Made by a program: the position numbers and the translations under genes
Notes under the pieces: generated by a model
Told to the model about the DNA's origin: nothing
Database searches by the model: none
The model's input: only the letters and a program-made list of their open reading frames with translations
DNA from: Cladorhizidae sp. MBARI D1340-BT2
Taxonomy: Eukaryota; Porifera; Demospongiae; Poecilosclerida; Cladorhizidae
Reading direction: 5' to 3'
Assembly: GCA_028752905.1 (NCBI GenBank)
Contig: JAQNBH010000015.1
Coordinates: 16,352,169-16,416,168, forward strand
Length of the DNA stretch: 64,000 bases
In this document: one piece after another, positions 31,301 through 39,597 of the stretch
How positions within the stretch are numbered: the first letter of the stretch is position 1
How the letters are laid out: every line of letters begins with the position of its first letter

Positions 31301-33595
31301 TAGGCCAGCAAGGACAAAACTGGCGGTATCTGTAGTTGTTCTTGTTCACATGTAGTTGGGATTTAAAACAGTTTGCTCACAACTACCAATGGTAGCCTTG
31401 AATTATAACATCTCCACATAAGCAGCAGTACAATCGAGATGACAGACAAGAGCCTGTTACTGTCCCACAATATAGACCAGCCCACCCCACTACTCATCTA
31501 CACACACACACACACTATAATTAGCTCATTAAAACCAAGCCCTCCCCCCGTGGACTCCTACTTACGCATTTATGGGCGAGTCCTCAAAAGTCTTCTGAAA
31601 AGCTACCACATCATCTTCTTTGTATACAAATCTACACACACAGAGAGAGAGACAGGATTTCAATATGCACACAGCCACCAGGTTGATGCAGGACATGCAT
31701 GCAGCCACCAGGTCAATGCAGGACATGCATGCAGCCACCAGGTCGATGCAGGACATGCACGCAGCCACCAGGTCGATGCAGGACATGCACACAGCCACCA
31801 GGTTGATGCAGGACATGCACACAGCCACCAGGTTGATGCAGGACATGCACACAGCCACCAGGTTGATGCAGGACATGCACACAGCCACCAGGTCAATGCA
31901 GGACATGCACACAGCCACCAGGTTGATGCAGGACATGCACACAGCCACCAGGTTGATGCAGGACATGCACACAGCCACCAGGTTGATGCAGGACATGCAC
32001 ACAGCCACCAGGTTGATGCAGGACATGCACACAGCTACCAGGTTGATGCAGGACATGCACACAGCCACCAGGTTGATGCAGGACATGTGCACAGCCACCA
32101 GGTTGATGCAGGACATGCACACAGCCACCAGGTTGATGCAGGACATGCATGCACACAGCCACCAGGTTGATGCAGGACATGCACACAGCCACCAGGTTGA
32201 TGCAGGACATGCACACAGCCACCAGGTTGATGCAGGACATGCACACAGCCACCAGGTTGATGCAGGACATGCACACAGCCACCAGGTTGATGCAGGACAT
32301 GCACACAGCCACCAGGTTGATGCAGGACATGCACACAGCCACCAGGTTGATGCAGGACATGCACACAGCCACCAGGTTGATGCAGGACATGCACACAGCC
32401 ACCAGGTTGATGCAGGACATGCACACAGCCACCAGGTTGATGCAGGACATGCACACAGCCACCAGGTTGATGCAGGACATGCACACAGCCACCAGGTTGA
32501 TGCAGGACATGCATGCACACAGCCACCAGGTCAATGCAGGACAACATTTTTCCTTTTCCTCAACAACAGTTGCTGTGCTTACTTCCAATCAGTGTCCGGT
32601 ATAAGATCCTCGTCAGCCTGTCCGTAGTACTGGTCAACGTAGGAGGCATTTATCACCTGGAGAAACAACAGAATAATACACGACTATGCAATTGAGTGAA
32701 ACACTTTTGGGAGTGACAGTGATCAATTTTGACATGCACACACACACACACATGCAAAGGCACAAGAAGAAAACAAAAGTCTCTCACAGGTTTCATTGTT
32801 GACGCTACCTAGTCACACTGCAATGCGATGATAGGCCGAGAGAACCACAAGGCGTCGTTTCTTACCTCAGTTACATTCACTTGCCTCCTAATTCTAATCA
32901 ACACTTGCTAAAAGGTGCTAAGGTCACTGTATGGGGGTAGGGAGTGGTTTGACCTTAGTTATTATAACCCTGTGGGGTACAACCGAAACTTGATCACTGC
33001 AAAAAAGGTGAGCCAATAAAGGTGACTATGCTATAAAGGTCATCCTGCAGCCATATTATTGATCAACACTAGCACACTATTGTGCACAGAGCCTTATTCA
33101 CATGACCATGAACAGCTGAGCATCTGCCACTCTGCACAACTTGCAAACGGGAGTAAACCTGGCCCATTAGTGGATGTTCGAGTACCTGCTGCACATGCAC
33201 GCACATGCACCAAGCAGGGCACTAAGATTTGTGAGCCCAGAAAAAGGTCAGTCAGAGAGAAGAACCTCCTTGTGCAGAAGTAACAGTATATGACCACCCC
33301 TCCCCTGCATAAGGGAGCGAGCAAATAAATACGGTTTGGGTAATGGGATGAGTGTTGCCCATCTCTTTATTCCGTCACCATGCCGATAAAAAGTGGCTAT
33401 ATATATATATACAGCACATGCACACAAGCAGAAAGAAAGCTCAGGCTTGTCCACCACACCCACCTCACACCCTCCATTAATATTAATAATATAACTGTTG
33501 GCCTGGCTAAAACCAAAGCTAAAACGTCACCTCTCCTAGTGCATGAGCACACAGCATCTTGCCCAGAGTATCCCAATCCACATTTCCTGAGGAGG
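12392..33595 (-). CDS. START-domain (lipid-transfer) protein, spliced gene, 5' end not found
   Basis: START domains are helix-grip folds that bind single lipids or sterols. Ten phase-compatible exons were assembled: 33595-33531, 32656-32583, 29841-29679, 29602-29577, 27160-27064, 19186-19141, 19039-18960, 18894-18817, 17771-17694 and 13315-12392. The domain core reads FMGRGVIDLPMEVIVRYL, ERRKEWDRNMV, SDDTDVI, QERDFLHFERM, SIVHSEFPPKPHIVRAE, TGWVLEPF, SQTLVSFLAHVDLKALPSMI and VNRVILRQPKAIHRIRKI, in the order seen in START proteins. The 5' exons (first four) are less sure. The long tail (about 270 residues) is Ser/Gly/acidic and disordered-looking. I cannot assign a STARD subfamily. No start codon identified. 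Confidence 0.75.
13593..13712. repeat. Near-perfect hairpin MITE-like element
   Basis: The left arm, aaatcaccttcgcaatcatc then aacttcaaattttattcact and cgatgtttt, is mirrored by the right arm ending aagttgattattgagaagg and tgattttaaa. The arms are about 48 bp with few mismatches, and the loop is about 18 bp (gactagagcatctagtc, itself palindromic). It lies in the intron before the last START exon. A diverged half copy occurs at about 30009-30085. Confidence 0.85.
13963..14495. mobile_element. Tigger/pogo-derived MITE with 25-bp TIRs and TA target duplication
   Basis: The left end ccgtattcactcgaatataa (then gtcgc) is matched in reverse by gcgacttatattcgaatgaa (then tacgg) at the right end, with one mismatch over 25 bp. 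A TA flanks each end (13961-13962 and 14496-14497), the Tc1/mariner/pogo target. Inside, the plus strand reads AEIKKAFSACGITVKVDGSE and EEIHCLKV (about 14060-14155), the C-terminal end of Tigger transposases. So it is an internal-deletion derivative, 533 bp, unable to move by itself. Confidence 0.85.
14576..14690. repeat. Imperfect inverted repeat
   Basis: cgagtgatttcac (about 14599) faces gtgaaatcactcg (about 14667), with tgtatttcacgag/gaaaatacagcct-type inner arms. It ends where the hAT1 left terminus begins. It may be a small MITE that hAT1 landed beside. Confidence 0.5.
14696..17240 (+). mobile_element. hAT transposon 1 (ZNF862-like family), full length, inactive
   Basis: The ends are caggg-ttttatctgggg at 14696-14712 and its reverse complement ccccagataaaaccctg at 17224-17240, a 17-bp perfect TIR; CAGGG ends are common in animal hAT elements. 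No clean 8-bp target duplication is visible (cacccact against ccacttgt). The element carries one broken transposase on the plus strand. Long G-runs occur inside the 3' end (17160-17230). It sits in the START-gene intron 17693-13316, opposite to the gene. Confidence 0.85.
14860..17105 (+). pseudogene. hAT transposase pseudogene (TTF-type zinc finger, dimerisation domain)
   Basis: It starts MDLRKYFTKKIPVLDPDC. An N-terminal TTF/BED-like zinc finger follows (FCTICEKWGKPP, then H-x(n)-NWHKEA, about 15166-15300). Then comes the RNase-H-like core: DECTD at about 15664-15678 (first catalytic Asp region), GFDGAATFSG at about 15856-15885 and IHCRNHLLQL at about 15940-15970. The hAT C-terminal dimerisation motif is LCLPVSTASVERSFSAMK (about 16890-16945), ending KTRALHV. 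The frame changes at about 15300-15366, about 15650, about 15810 and again between 16190 and 16320, so no intact protein is made. Confidence 0.85.
17245..17690. other. START-gene intron sequence, no feature
   Basis: Intron sequence between the hAT1 right end and the exon at 17694-17771. No gene, repeat or RNA recognised. Confidence 0.4.
17694..17771 (-). CDS. START gene exon (TGWVLEPF)
   Basis: 78 nt, 26 codons, phase 0 at both ends. Acceptor ATACATGCAG, donor GTGAGG at 17693. It translates LLPGTGWVLEPFRGSKSQTL followed by VSFLAH, which joins VDLKALP of the last exon. The x-G-W-V-x-x-P and TLVSF-x-A-H-VDLK patterns are START signatures. Confidence 0.85.
18817..18894 (-). CDS. START gene exon (HSEFPPKP)
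   Basis: 78 nt, 26 codons, phase 0 at both ends. Acceptor TTGCTTTAG (AG at 18896-18895), donor GTAGGC at 18816. It reads GDKYVRSTVSIVHSEFPPKP and then HIVRAE, matching the START segment in which a strand is followed by H-x-x-x-PPK-x-x-x-VR. The upstream intron is only 65 bp. Confidence 0.85.
18960..19039 (-). CDS. START gene exon (RDFLHFERM)
   Basis: 80 nt. It starts with two bases completing a Leu codon, then YMHMAATKCFIKQERDFLHF and ERMTYI, ending in phase 0 before GTGAGG at 18959. The RDF motif is a START hallmark. The 3' splice site is formed directly by a CA microsatellite (see Findings). Confidence 0.82.
19141..19186 (-). CDS. START gene exon (46 nt)
   Basis: 15 codons plus one base: EMKQVKSLSDDTDVI. 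Acceptor ...TTTTGATGCAG (AG at 19188-19187), donor GTAAGC at 19140. It continues RKEWDRNMV of the previous exon in phase 0. The D-x-x-TD-V-I pattern suits the START strand after the KEWD helix. Confidence 0.8.
19187..20338. other. Intron flank of hAT2
   Basis: Part of the 7.9-kb START-gene intron. Small AAC/AAT runs lie at 19216-19245. Otherwise plain AT-rich sequence in which I find no exon or element. Confidence 0.4.
20405..20580 (-). pseudogene. hAT2 transposase C-terminal fragment, beyond the satellite
   Basis: On the minus strand, ...TGCAGAAAGAG opens the frame KEKLTKMPTLSAVKTTHMES, then FPETFKLLNIILVLPVGTAS and VERS, then a stop. This equals FPNIVKLMSILLCLPVSTAS-VERS of hAT1, the core of the hAT dimerisation domain. 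The remaining roughly 50 residues are gone, and the 3' terminus follows at once. Its position shows that the array lies within the transposase gene region, not outside it. Confidence 0.75.
20628..23297. repeat. 67-70 bp minisatellite inside hAT2
   Basis: About 39 copies of a unit reading atccttgttaagaagagg then agggggg, then aagtgtatgttccaccatca, then taggtcactgttgct and tcactgccat. Recurring variants: gagg-a-gggggg or gaggggggg, ggtc or gctc, cttc or ctcc. The variants recur in mixed order along the array, as expected from repeated unequal exchange. On the minus strand each unit contains stops, so the array is not coding. Confidence 0.97.
23285..25142 (-). pseudogene. hAT2 transposase, N-terminal and core part (broken)
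   Basis: It begins MDIRKYFSQSQPSTSQASVS, paralogous to hAT1's MDLRKYF start. The TTF-type zinc finger (MFCTLCQKWGHPS, then SKCHKDAA) is at about 24730-24880. The core includes DIRWLSHERCLRAIRKELPA (about 23840-23915), IHCTCHRLQLASLQAADS (about 24020-24080) and MTNLWKIFYYSPKKAEAL (about 23955-24005). A frame change and a stop lie between 24217 and 24600. The open frame then ends LTLALNFMAVKQQ where it enters the minisatellite at about 23297; MAVKQQ is satellite-encoded. hAT1 shares the order of motifs. Confidence 0.82.
24069..24172. repeat. 22-bp repeat (four copies plus a partial) inside the hAT2 transposase
   Basis: The unit is tgtgcagtgaatgtagacag then ca. Four copies plus a partial fifth lie right at the HC motif of the transposase. 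Three extra copies add 66 bp, exactly 22 codons, so the frame survives and reads HAVYIHC twice. Confidence 0.9.
25592..27063. other. START-gene intron; G/C homopolymer hairpin only
   Basis: No exon or gene found. A C-run (26757-26772) and a complementary G-run (26791-26808) face each other across about 20 bp, with smaller C/G runs at 26409-26418 and 26531-26540. Confidence 0.4.
27064..27160 (-). CDS. START gene exon (RRKEWDRNMV)
   Basis: 97 nt, one base plus 32 codons. Acceptor TGCTCTGCAG (AG at 27162-27161), donor GTGAGT at 27063. It reads FMGRGVIDLPMEVIVRYLAL and then YERRKEWDRNMV, the first strands and first long helix of START, with the conserved KEWD. The next intron is 7.9 kb because hAT2 sits in it. 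Confidence 0.88.
27430..28805. repeat. 23-bp minisatellite with a 433-bp higher-order unit
   Basis: About 60 copies of acaaaattactgattgacat then ttg, with variants (gatttacat, gcttgacatatgat, ggccttaga). A block starting ggccttagactgattggcc at 27699 recurs at 28132 with the same series of variants, so a run of about 433 bp was duplicated as one piece. It lies in the START-gene intron between the micro-exon and exon 27160-27064. Confidence 0.93.
28896..29048. repeat. 50-bp direct repeat, three copies
   Basis: The unit starts ctaaggtaagcaagtaaaac and continues ctatgcatcgctatgtcgca then ctacctgtta. Copies start at about 28898, 28948 and 28998. The third has two changes. Short enough to be a young triplication. 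Confidence 0.9.
29049..29576. other. START-gene intron, no further feature
   Basis: AT-rich intron sequence with a C-run at 29480-29487. Nothing else recognised. Confidence 0.35.
29577..29602 (-). CDS. START gene candidate micro-exon (26 nt)
   Basis: Eight codons plus two bases: RLYSEIEL, with the AG completing an Arg codon with exon 27160-27064. Acceptor CCTTGCTAG, donor GTTAGT at 29576. The result, RLYSEIELR-FMGRGVID, looks like the first START strands (G-V-x-x-Y-S-x). Phases on both sides agree, but an exon this short needs transcript proof. Confidence 0.4.
29679..29841 (-). CDS. START gene candidate exon (163 nt)
   Basis: One base plus 54 codons: YRLFQVFDDSSTGALHQPNN to EVHKPIPELMQ. Acceptor CGGGTCAG, donor GTCATT at 29678 (a weak donor). 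The first base completes a Lys codon with the AA left by exon 32656-32583. The composition is coding-like, but no domain is recognised. It may be N-terminal to the START fold. Confidence 0.45.
29842..31660. other. START-gene intron, no further exon seen
   Basis: Contains a diverged half copy of the 13.6-kb hairpin element at about 30009-30085 (gctagagcatctagtcgaaa ... ttgattattgagaaggtt). Frames at 30385-30723 (plus) and 30419-30673 (minus) overlap each other and match nothing I know. Confidence 0.4.
31670..32542. repeat. 30-bp minisatellite, about 29 copies
   Basis: The unit is cagccaccaggttgatgcag then gacatgcaca. Because 30 is a multiple of 3, several frames on both strands stay open for 150-335 codons (HSHQVDAGHA-, TATRLMQDMH-, CINLVAVCMS-type peptides). 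Two short insertions (catgca) at about 32148 and 32510 shift phase. Early copies (31680-31800) are more diverged than the rest. It sits in a START-gene intron. I treat the ORFs as spurious. Confidence 0.95.
32583..32656 (-). CDS. START gene candidate exon (74 nt)
   Basis: 24 codons plus two bases: VINASYVDQYYGQADEDLIP then DTDW. Acceptor TTGTTTCTCCAG (AG at 32658-32657) and donor GTAAGC at 32582 are both strong. Acidic and aromatic composition is coding-like. Phase agrees with 29841-29679. Membership of the START gene is inferred from order, strand and phase. Confidence 0.55.
33531..33595 (-). CDS. START gene candidate upstream exon (65 nt)
   Basis: Two bases plus 21 codons: SSGNVDWDTLGKMLCAHALG then E. 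Acceptor TTGTTTCTTGTAG (AG at 33597-33596), donor GTGACG at 33530. Phase 0 out agrees with exon 32656-32583. It needs a preceding exon ending in phase 1, which I did not find. Confidence 0.42.
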
Positions 33596-34893
33596 CTACA
33601 AGAAACAACAGCAACGAACGAACAGAATAAGTCTAAGAACACGCACATGAACGAACGAACGAAATTTATAACAGTAACAACGAGTTGTAACTGGTTAGAC
33701 TTGTCTCTTTACCGCTTACTGTGTGGGAAGTCTAGCAACGAAGCAGAGGAAGACATCGCAACGACAGCAACGAAGTGTTGGCCAAGAAAGTCGACTAGTG
33801 CGACGGTTTATGGGGCGTGGCTACTAGATTGCCCAACAATTATGCCGGGCGCATAGTGCGAGTTTATGGCTGCATAACTACCTTACCTAAAAAGGTCTGT
33901 TTTTCTCGTCTCTGCCAATGATGCTTACTACACAACAGTAGCTGCTAATATAAAAAATATCAATCCTTGGTAGACTTCATGGGAACATAGAAAAACATTT
34001 CTGAGCTGTACACACAGCATTGATCAATTAAATATATAAAAGGGTTCTTGACCCCATCACATCATAATTATAATGAGTAACATAATTGGAAGATAGAATG
34101 ATTTTAAGTTCTAGTAGTCAGTGAGTCCTAGTGATGTCCATAGCAGCAATTCCTGCACATTTGCGTCTGCTGGGGATCTTCTCGTCCTAAGATTACAATG
34201 GGTGTGTATATTAATTATTGCTGAGGAGAGGGAAATGATTATAGCAAGTCACAAGGTACTGTAGAGTAACCAAACTTGACCATATACGTACAACTATATT
34301 ATAGAGATTTGCATGATTACTCATGTGTGTGTGCACACATGTGAACATATAATACTTTGTCATGTGTTTGTCGGCGTCCAAAGACACTTTTTCACTTGAA
34401 ATTAAAGGTGGGCACTTGCTATATGTAGTGACCTCTTGCACCATGAAACTGATGTCAGTCAATACGCACCTGCATTAGTCCTGCTCACATGATCGATCAT
34501 TTGCAATAAAGTTTGCAAGATTAAGGTGAGGATTTGTTGGTTGTCCAATTACCAGCCAGTGCCCCGCCCTTGCTGTTCTTGTTCCTCAGCACCTCTAAAC
34601 TTCCACTTCTTCACTTCATCTCCATCCAAGTCGGCAAAGAGACTTCATTGCTATCCTTCTCGTTGGATTGGCATATTATTTCAATCTGACTTCATATTTG
34701 GTAATTGCCGAAAATGGCACCGAGTGCACGCTGCGAGGAAGAGCTGACTACGTATGTACTTTACGGTACACAGAGCTATCACATGATCAAGTGCTGTAAT
34801 GAGATTCATAAGTAATAATCCCACAAACTCTAGACTGAACACCAAATAGTTTCCAATCTACTCACAGGTTTGCTAGTGCTTTTGTGACCTGCC
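33596..34893. other. No firm feature
   Basis: A plus-strand ATG at 34714 (MAPSARCEEELTT then GTATGT at 34752) could start a gene, but no second exon could be tied to it. Short cgaacgaa repeats lie at 33648-33662. Otherwise nothing supportable. Confidence 0.25.
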
Positions 34894-36330
34894 AGCATAG
34901 GAGCGTCATGGAGGTCTTCTTCACTTGAACATTGGCTTAGTCAAGTCCAGGTCTTCTTCACTTGAACATTGGCTGTCATGGAAAGCTTAGCCAGGTCTTC
35001 TTCACTTGAACATTGGCTGTCATGGAAAGCTTAGTCAGGTCCAGGTCTTCTTCACTTGAACATTGGCTGTCATGGAAAGCTTAGTCAGGTCCAGTGAACA
35101 TTGGCTGTCTTGGAAAGCTTAGTCGGGTCCAGGTCTTCTTCACTTGAACATTGGCTGTCTTGAAAGCTTAGTCAGGTCCAGGTCTTCTTCACTTGAACAC
35201 TGGCTGTCATGGAAAGCTTAGTCAAGTCCAGGTCTTCTTCACTTGAACACTGGCTGTCATGGAAAGCTTAGTCAGGTCCAGGTCTTCTTCACTTGAACAT
35301 TGGCTGTCATGGAAAGCTTAGTCAGGTCCAGGTCTTCTTCACTTGAACATTGGCTCTCATAGAAAGCTCAGCCAGGTCTTCTTCACTTGAACATTGGCTG
35401 TCATGGAAAGCTTAGTCAGGTCCAGGTCTTCTTCACTTGAACATTGGCTCTCATGGAAAGCTTAGCCAGGTCTTCTTCACTTGAACATTGGCTGTCATGG
35501 AAAGCTTAGTCAGGTCCAGGTCTTCTTCACTTGAACATTGGCTGTCATGGAAAGCTTAGTCAGGTCCAGGTCTTCTTCACTTGAACATTGGCTGTCATGG
35601 AAAGCTTAGTCGGGTCCAGGTCTTCTTCACTTGAACATTGGCTGTCATGGAAAGCTTAGTCAAGTCCAGGTCTTCTTCACTTGAACATTGGCTGTCATGG
35701 AAAGCCTAGTCAGGTCCAGGTCTTCTTCACTTGAACATTGGCTGTCATGGAAAGCTTAGTCAGGCCTAGGTCTTCTTCACTTGAACATTGGCTGTCATGG
35801 AAAGCTTAGTCAAGTCCAGGTCTTCTTCACTTGAACATGGCTGTCATGGAAAGCTTAGTCAGGTCCAGGTCTTCTTCACTTGAACATTGGCTCTCATGGA
35901 AAGCTTAGCCAGGTCTTCTTCACTTGAACATTGGCTGTCATGGAAAGCTTAGTCAAGTCCAGGTCTTCTTCACTTGAACATTGGCTGTCATGGAAAGCTT
36001 AGTCGGGTCTTCTTCACTTGAACACTGGCTGTCATGGAAAGCTTAGTCAGGTCCAGGTCTTCTTCACTTGAACATTGGCTGTCATGGAAAGCTTAGTCAG
36101 GTCCAGGTCTTCTTCACTTGAACATTGGCTCTCATGGAAAGCTTAGCCAGGTCTTCTTCACTTGAACATTGGCTGTCATGGAAAGCTTAGTCAAGTCCAG
36201 GTCTTCTTCACTTGAACATTGGCTGTCATGGAAAGCTTAGTCGGGTCTTCTTCACTTGAACACTGGCTGTCATGGAAAGCTTAATCAGGTCCAGGTCTTC
36301 TTCACTTGAACATTGGCCGTCATGGAAAGC
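34894..36330. repeat. 45-50 bp minisatellite, about 29 copies
   Basis: The unit reads cttcttcacttgaacattgg then ctgtcatggaaagcttagtc and aggtccaggt. A shorter 45-bp form lacks gtcca (gccaggtcttcttc). A block of several units with the short form recurs (around 35880-36010 and 36130-36260), so larger pieces were copied too. Confidence 0.94.
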
Positions 36331-37164
36331 CATAGAAAGTGCACTCAATTTCGAATCGCTTAAGTCAATGGTACAATTTCAATTTCAATATGTGCTGAAG
36401 GTGAGCGGTGACAGAGATTGTAACAGATCGAAGTGATGCAATGCAACACGATATGTTGTGAACTGTGAACCAGCTATAAGAAGTGGCGAATAGACGAGCT
36501 TTGGTGGGTTGTTCTATATCCTGTTGCCATCCACCATTTAAAAAAGTGGCTCAAATCAATAAAGGGAGAACTAGTGTACTTCCTGGTACTGTATATCGAT
36601 GGACAACTCAATTACTTGACCTGCTTGGCGCATGTGCGGTGCAGGTCATTGACCTCTACTAAACACATTCACGACTGGGCCCACTGGAACAGGTTGTGCA
36701 TAAACATGCCATCCACAAGCCAATAGAGATCTACAGGTCAAGGAGATACTGCACAACAAACCTATGAATTCTTGTCTCCAGGTCCCAGGCCTTTAGTAGT
36801 GTTCTGCCATGCATAGGACTGTAATCAAAGTGTATTAACCATGCCTAGTCCTGCAAGCGTGACAGCAGTCATGCCAAAAAAAAGTCTGTGCTAAAAGTGG
36901 CCTGTGAACTGATGTATTATTGTGTGTTTGTGTATGTGTTTATAAATAATAACAACAACAATGCTAATAATAATAATAACAATAATAACAATAACAACAA
37001 CAATAGTGCTAATAATAATGTAACAGCAGCAATAATAATAAATTTAAAAATAAACTTTAAAAAGTGATAATAAGCTGCTGGGTGATGTTGTGTGTCTAGA
37101 ACTGGGCCCATCCAAGTAGCACTCAGCTAGTCGCTAGCCCAGCTCTATACAGCAGGACATAGAC
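36331..37164. other. No gene; AAT/AAC microsatellite at 36943-37045
   Basis: Interrupted aataat/aacaac microsatellite with no exon-like sequence around it. Confidence 0.4.
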
Positions 37165-37425
37165 ACTCCGCAGCTTGGCCAAGAAGGTGGGGCCAGGCAC
37201 ACACCAGCAGCAGTCACCTCCATGAAGCAGGGACTAGGTACACACCAGCAGCAGTCACCTCCATGGAGCAGGGACTAGGTACACACCAGCAGCAGTCACC
37301 TCCATGGAGCAGGGACTAGGCACACACCAGCAGCAGTCACCTCCATGAAGCAGGGACTAGGCACACACCAGCAGCTGTCACCACCTCCATGAAGCAGCGA
37401 CTAGGCACATACCAGCATTCATCAA
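37165..37425. repeat. ~57-60 bp minisatellite, about five copies
   Basis: Copies of cacacaccagcagcagtcac then ctccatgaagcagggactag, with g/c changes (catggagc, catgaagc). The last copy is diverged and carries an extra cacc. Confidence 0.85.
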
Positions 37426-37624
37426 ATGGTTAGGGCGAGGACTAGATTTTGAGATAGAAAAGTCTGGGTGCACCAAAATTTTGTGTGAGAGGCATGTATA
37501 TACATGTATCGACTAGATACTCTAGCCTTATATATATTTACTCATCACCAGCATGCAGTTGGCTTCACCTCCTACCAGGTGAAAGCTATGAGGACAGTCT
37601 CCTATTCATAAACCAGGTCATGTA

Positions 37625-37992
37625 TTTTAGATGGCGTCCCAACCCGTTCATGTTTAGGACAGGCATCTAGGACAAGCATCCTGAGCTATTCATGTTTAGG
37701 CCAGGCATCCAACCTGTTCATGTTTAGGACAGGCATCCAACCTGTTCATGTTTAGGACAGCATCCAACCTGTTCATGTTTAGGACAGGCATCCAACCTGT
37801 TCATGTTTAGGACAGGCATCCAACCTGTTCATGTTTAGGACAGGCATCCAACCTATTCATGTTTAGGACAGGCATCCAACCTGTTCATGTTTAGGACAGG
37901 CATCCAACCTGTTCATGTTTAGGACAGGCATCCAACCTGTTCATGTTTAGGACAGGCATCCAACCTGTTCACGTTTAGGACAGGCACCCCGA
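37625..37992. repeat. 28-bp minisatellite, about 13 copies
   Basis: The unit is catgtttaggacaggcatcc then aacctgtt. The first copies (37640-37700) are diverged and the rest nearly identical. Confidence 0.93.
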
Positions 37993-38233
37993 CCCAATAT
38001 TTACTACAAAATACCATACAGGTGCGATGAGGGCGTGTCTAATTTCACAACGGCCTAAATATTATCTTTGCAGGTGATAATTGACAACTATTTGGCATAG
38101 CATATAGCTTACATAGCGAGGACATTAAGAAGAGTGCATTTCATTTGAGACGAACATTTATACCAAACACTACGACAAGACGAGCGAACATTCTGAGGAA
38201 GATGAGTGAACATTCTGCAGGTGAAAGAATCTG

Positions 38234-38416
38234 TCATGCAGAGCCCTCAAAATTTCCTTCGTCGTCGCTCACAACATCTGGTGATTTCCAAAGCATTGCT
38301 TCATACCATAATGAGAAGTTGACCCAATGACATCCAGCGTGTGTGCCAACGCTGTGCTCAGACAGCCTCCTGACGTGATGGTAAAACTCTGGTTCAGTGA
38401 CAGGGGCCCACATCTG
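38234..38416 (-). CDS. Candidate exon, function unknown
   Basis: After a possible acceptor ...TTGCACGGACAG, the minus strand reads MWAPVTEPEFYHHVRRLSEH, then SVGTHAGCHWVNFSLWYEAM and LWKSPDV, with a possible donor GTGAGC after DV (near 38270). The composition is coding-like. No domain recognised. The start and end are guesses and it may be part of the same gene as the candidates at 38447-38654 and 39391-39453. Confidence 0.3.
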   Translation of the reverse strand, partial: QMWAPVTEPEFYHHVRRLSEHSVGTHAGCHWVNFSLWYEAMLWKSPDVVSDDEGNFEGSA

Positions 38417-38446
38417 TCCGTGCAATATTAGGTTCGCCAGGACGTT

Positions 38447-38654
38447 TCAGATCTTCACAGTACATGTACTTCTCTCTTTCCATCCATTTTGCACTTGCTG
38501 GTTTTGGACGTACATAAAGTCACGCGTCTTGTTACATGATTTTGTAGAAATGTACGTCTCAACACAAAACGCTCTCTGCTCGATGTCCACATAGTAATAG
38601 TACGCTGGGAATCTGTACGTTGTTCTGTTGTGCTGAATAGTAGTCAATTATCAC
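38447..38654 (-). CDS. Candidate exon, unknown, two readings possible
   Basis: An acceptor with a good pyrimidine tract (CCTTTCTCTCCGCAG, AG at 38656-38655) opens VIIDYYSAQQNN, which could stop at a GTACAG donor. Alternatively, an acceptor at 38633 opens HNRTTYRFPAYYYYVDIEQR, AFCVETYISTKSCNKTRDFM and so on to a TGA at 38447: an aromatic, cysteine-containing frame. Both follow exon 39391-39453 in phase 0. I cannot decide between them. Confidence 0.3.
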
Positions 38655-38756
38655 CTGCGGAGAGAAAGGAAGAACATAAGGCAGTCATGAAAGTAGACAC
38701 ACATTCATCAGCATCTTCTTCTCCTCTAGAAAACTCTGTCGAAATCTCTCAGAGAC

Positions 38757-39328
38757 ACAGACATGCATGGCAGCACAACTTTCCCATCCACCTCTCCAGC
38801 ACAGACATGCATGGCAGCACAACTTTCCCATCCACCAGCACAGACATGCATGGCAGCACAACTTTCCCATCCACCAGCACAGACATGCATGGCAGCACAA
38901 CTTTCCCATCCACCAGCACAGACATGCATGGCAGCATAACTTTCCCATCCACCAGCACAGACATGCATGGCAGCACAACTTTCCCATCCACCAGCACAGA
39001 CATGCATGGCAGCACAACTTTCCTATCCACCAGCACAGACATGCATGGCAGCACAACTTTCCCATCCACCTCTCCAGTACAGACATGCATGGCAGCACAA
39101 CTTTCCTATCCACCAGCACAGACATGCATGGCAGCACAACTTTCCCATCCACCTCTCCAGTACAGACATGCATGGCAGCACAACTTTCCCATCCACCAGC
39201 ACAGACATGCATGGCAGCACAACTTTCCCATCCACCAGCACAGACATGCATGGCAGCACAACTTTCCCATCCACCTCTCCAGTACAGACATGCATGGCAG
39301 CACAACTTTCCCACCCACCTCTCCAACT
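38757..39328. repeat. 39-bp minisatellite, about 14 copies
   Basis: The unit is cacagacatgcatggcagca then caactttcccatccaccag. A longer form carries ctctccagt (45 or 48 bp). All lengths are multiples of 3, so several frames on both strands stay open (STDMHGSTTFPST- and LCCHACLCWWMGK-type peptides). Located in the intron between the two candidate exons at 38654 and 39391. The peptides are not claimed as proteins. Confidence 0.95.
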
Positions 39329-39390
39329 AGTGCCTCGAGCTTGCCTTCACTTGTAAAATATACAGGAAAAAAACAAAAAAAACAACTCAC

Positions 39391-39453
39391 CACATAGTTG
39401 GAACAGAGCAGCAAAGCAAGTCCCACAAATATTAGCACAGCTCCAAAGTATTG
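39391..39453 (-). CDS. Candidate exon encoding a membrane segment
   Basis: 63 nt, 21 codons: QYFGAVLIFVGLALLLCSNY then V. The acceptor AACCATAACTGCAG (AG at 39455-39454) and donor GTGAGT at 39390 are good. The stretch FGAVLIFVGLALLLCSNYV is long and hydrophobic enough for one membrane helix. Family unknown. It lies on the same strand as the START gene, but I could not link the two by phase. Confidence 0.4.
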
Positions 39454-39597
39454 CTGCAGTTATGGTTACAATTTGGCATTGCTGAACAAATTACAGTTAT
39501 AGGGGGGTTGGGGTGGGGGATTGAGGGGGATTGATATTCACTTATCATGGTTGGAACTGGATCATAACAGAGCATGTTGTTGGTTCCTCGATTTGAT

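Noticed and set aside
31562..32627. Frames of up to 335 codons on both strands (HSHQVDAGHA-type and CINLVAVCMS-type repeats)
   Set aside because: The 30-bp period keeps any stop-free frame open. Nothing outside the array supports a protein, and the array lies in an intron.
33380..33856. A 158-codon plus-strand frame
   Set aside because: It overlaps a better-supported minus-strand exon (33595-33531) and has a random-looking composition (STNTT, runs of K).
34714..34751. A plus-strand first exon (MAPSARCEEELTT then GTATGT)
   Set aside because: The ATG and donor are good, but there is no second exon or promoter to support it.
38145..38330. A plus-strand frame MRRTFIPNTTTRRANILRKM...
   Set aside because: It lies opposite the minus-strand candidate exon and has no acceptor, donor or domain evidence.
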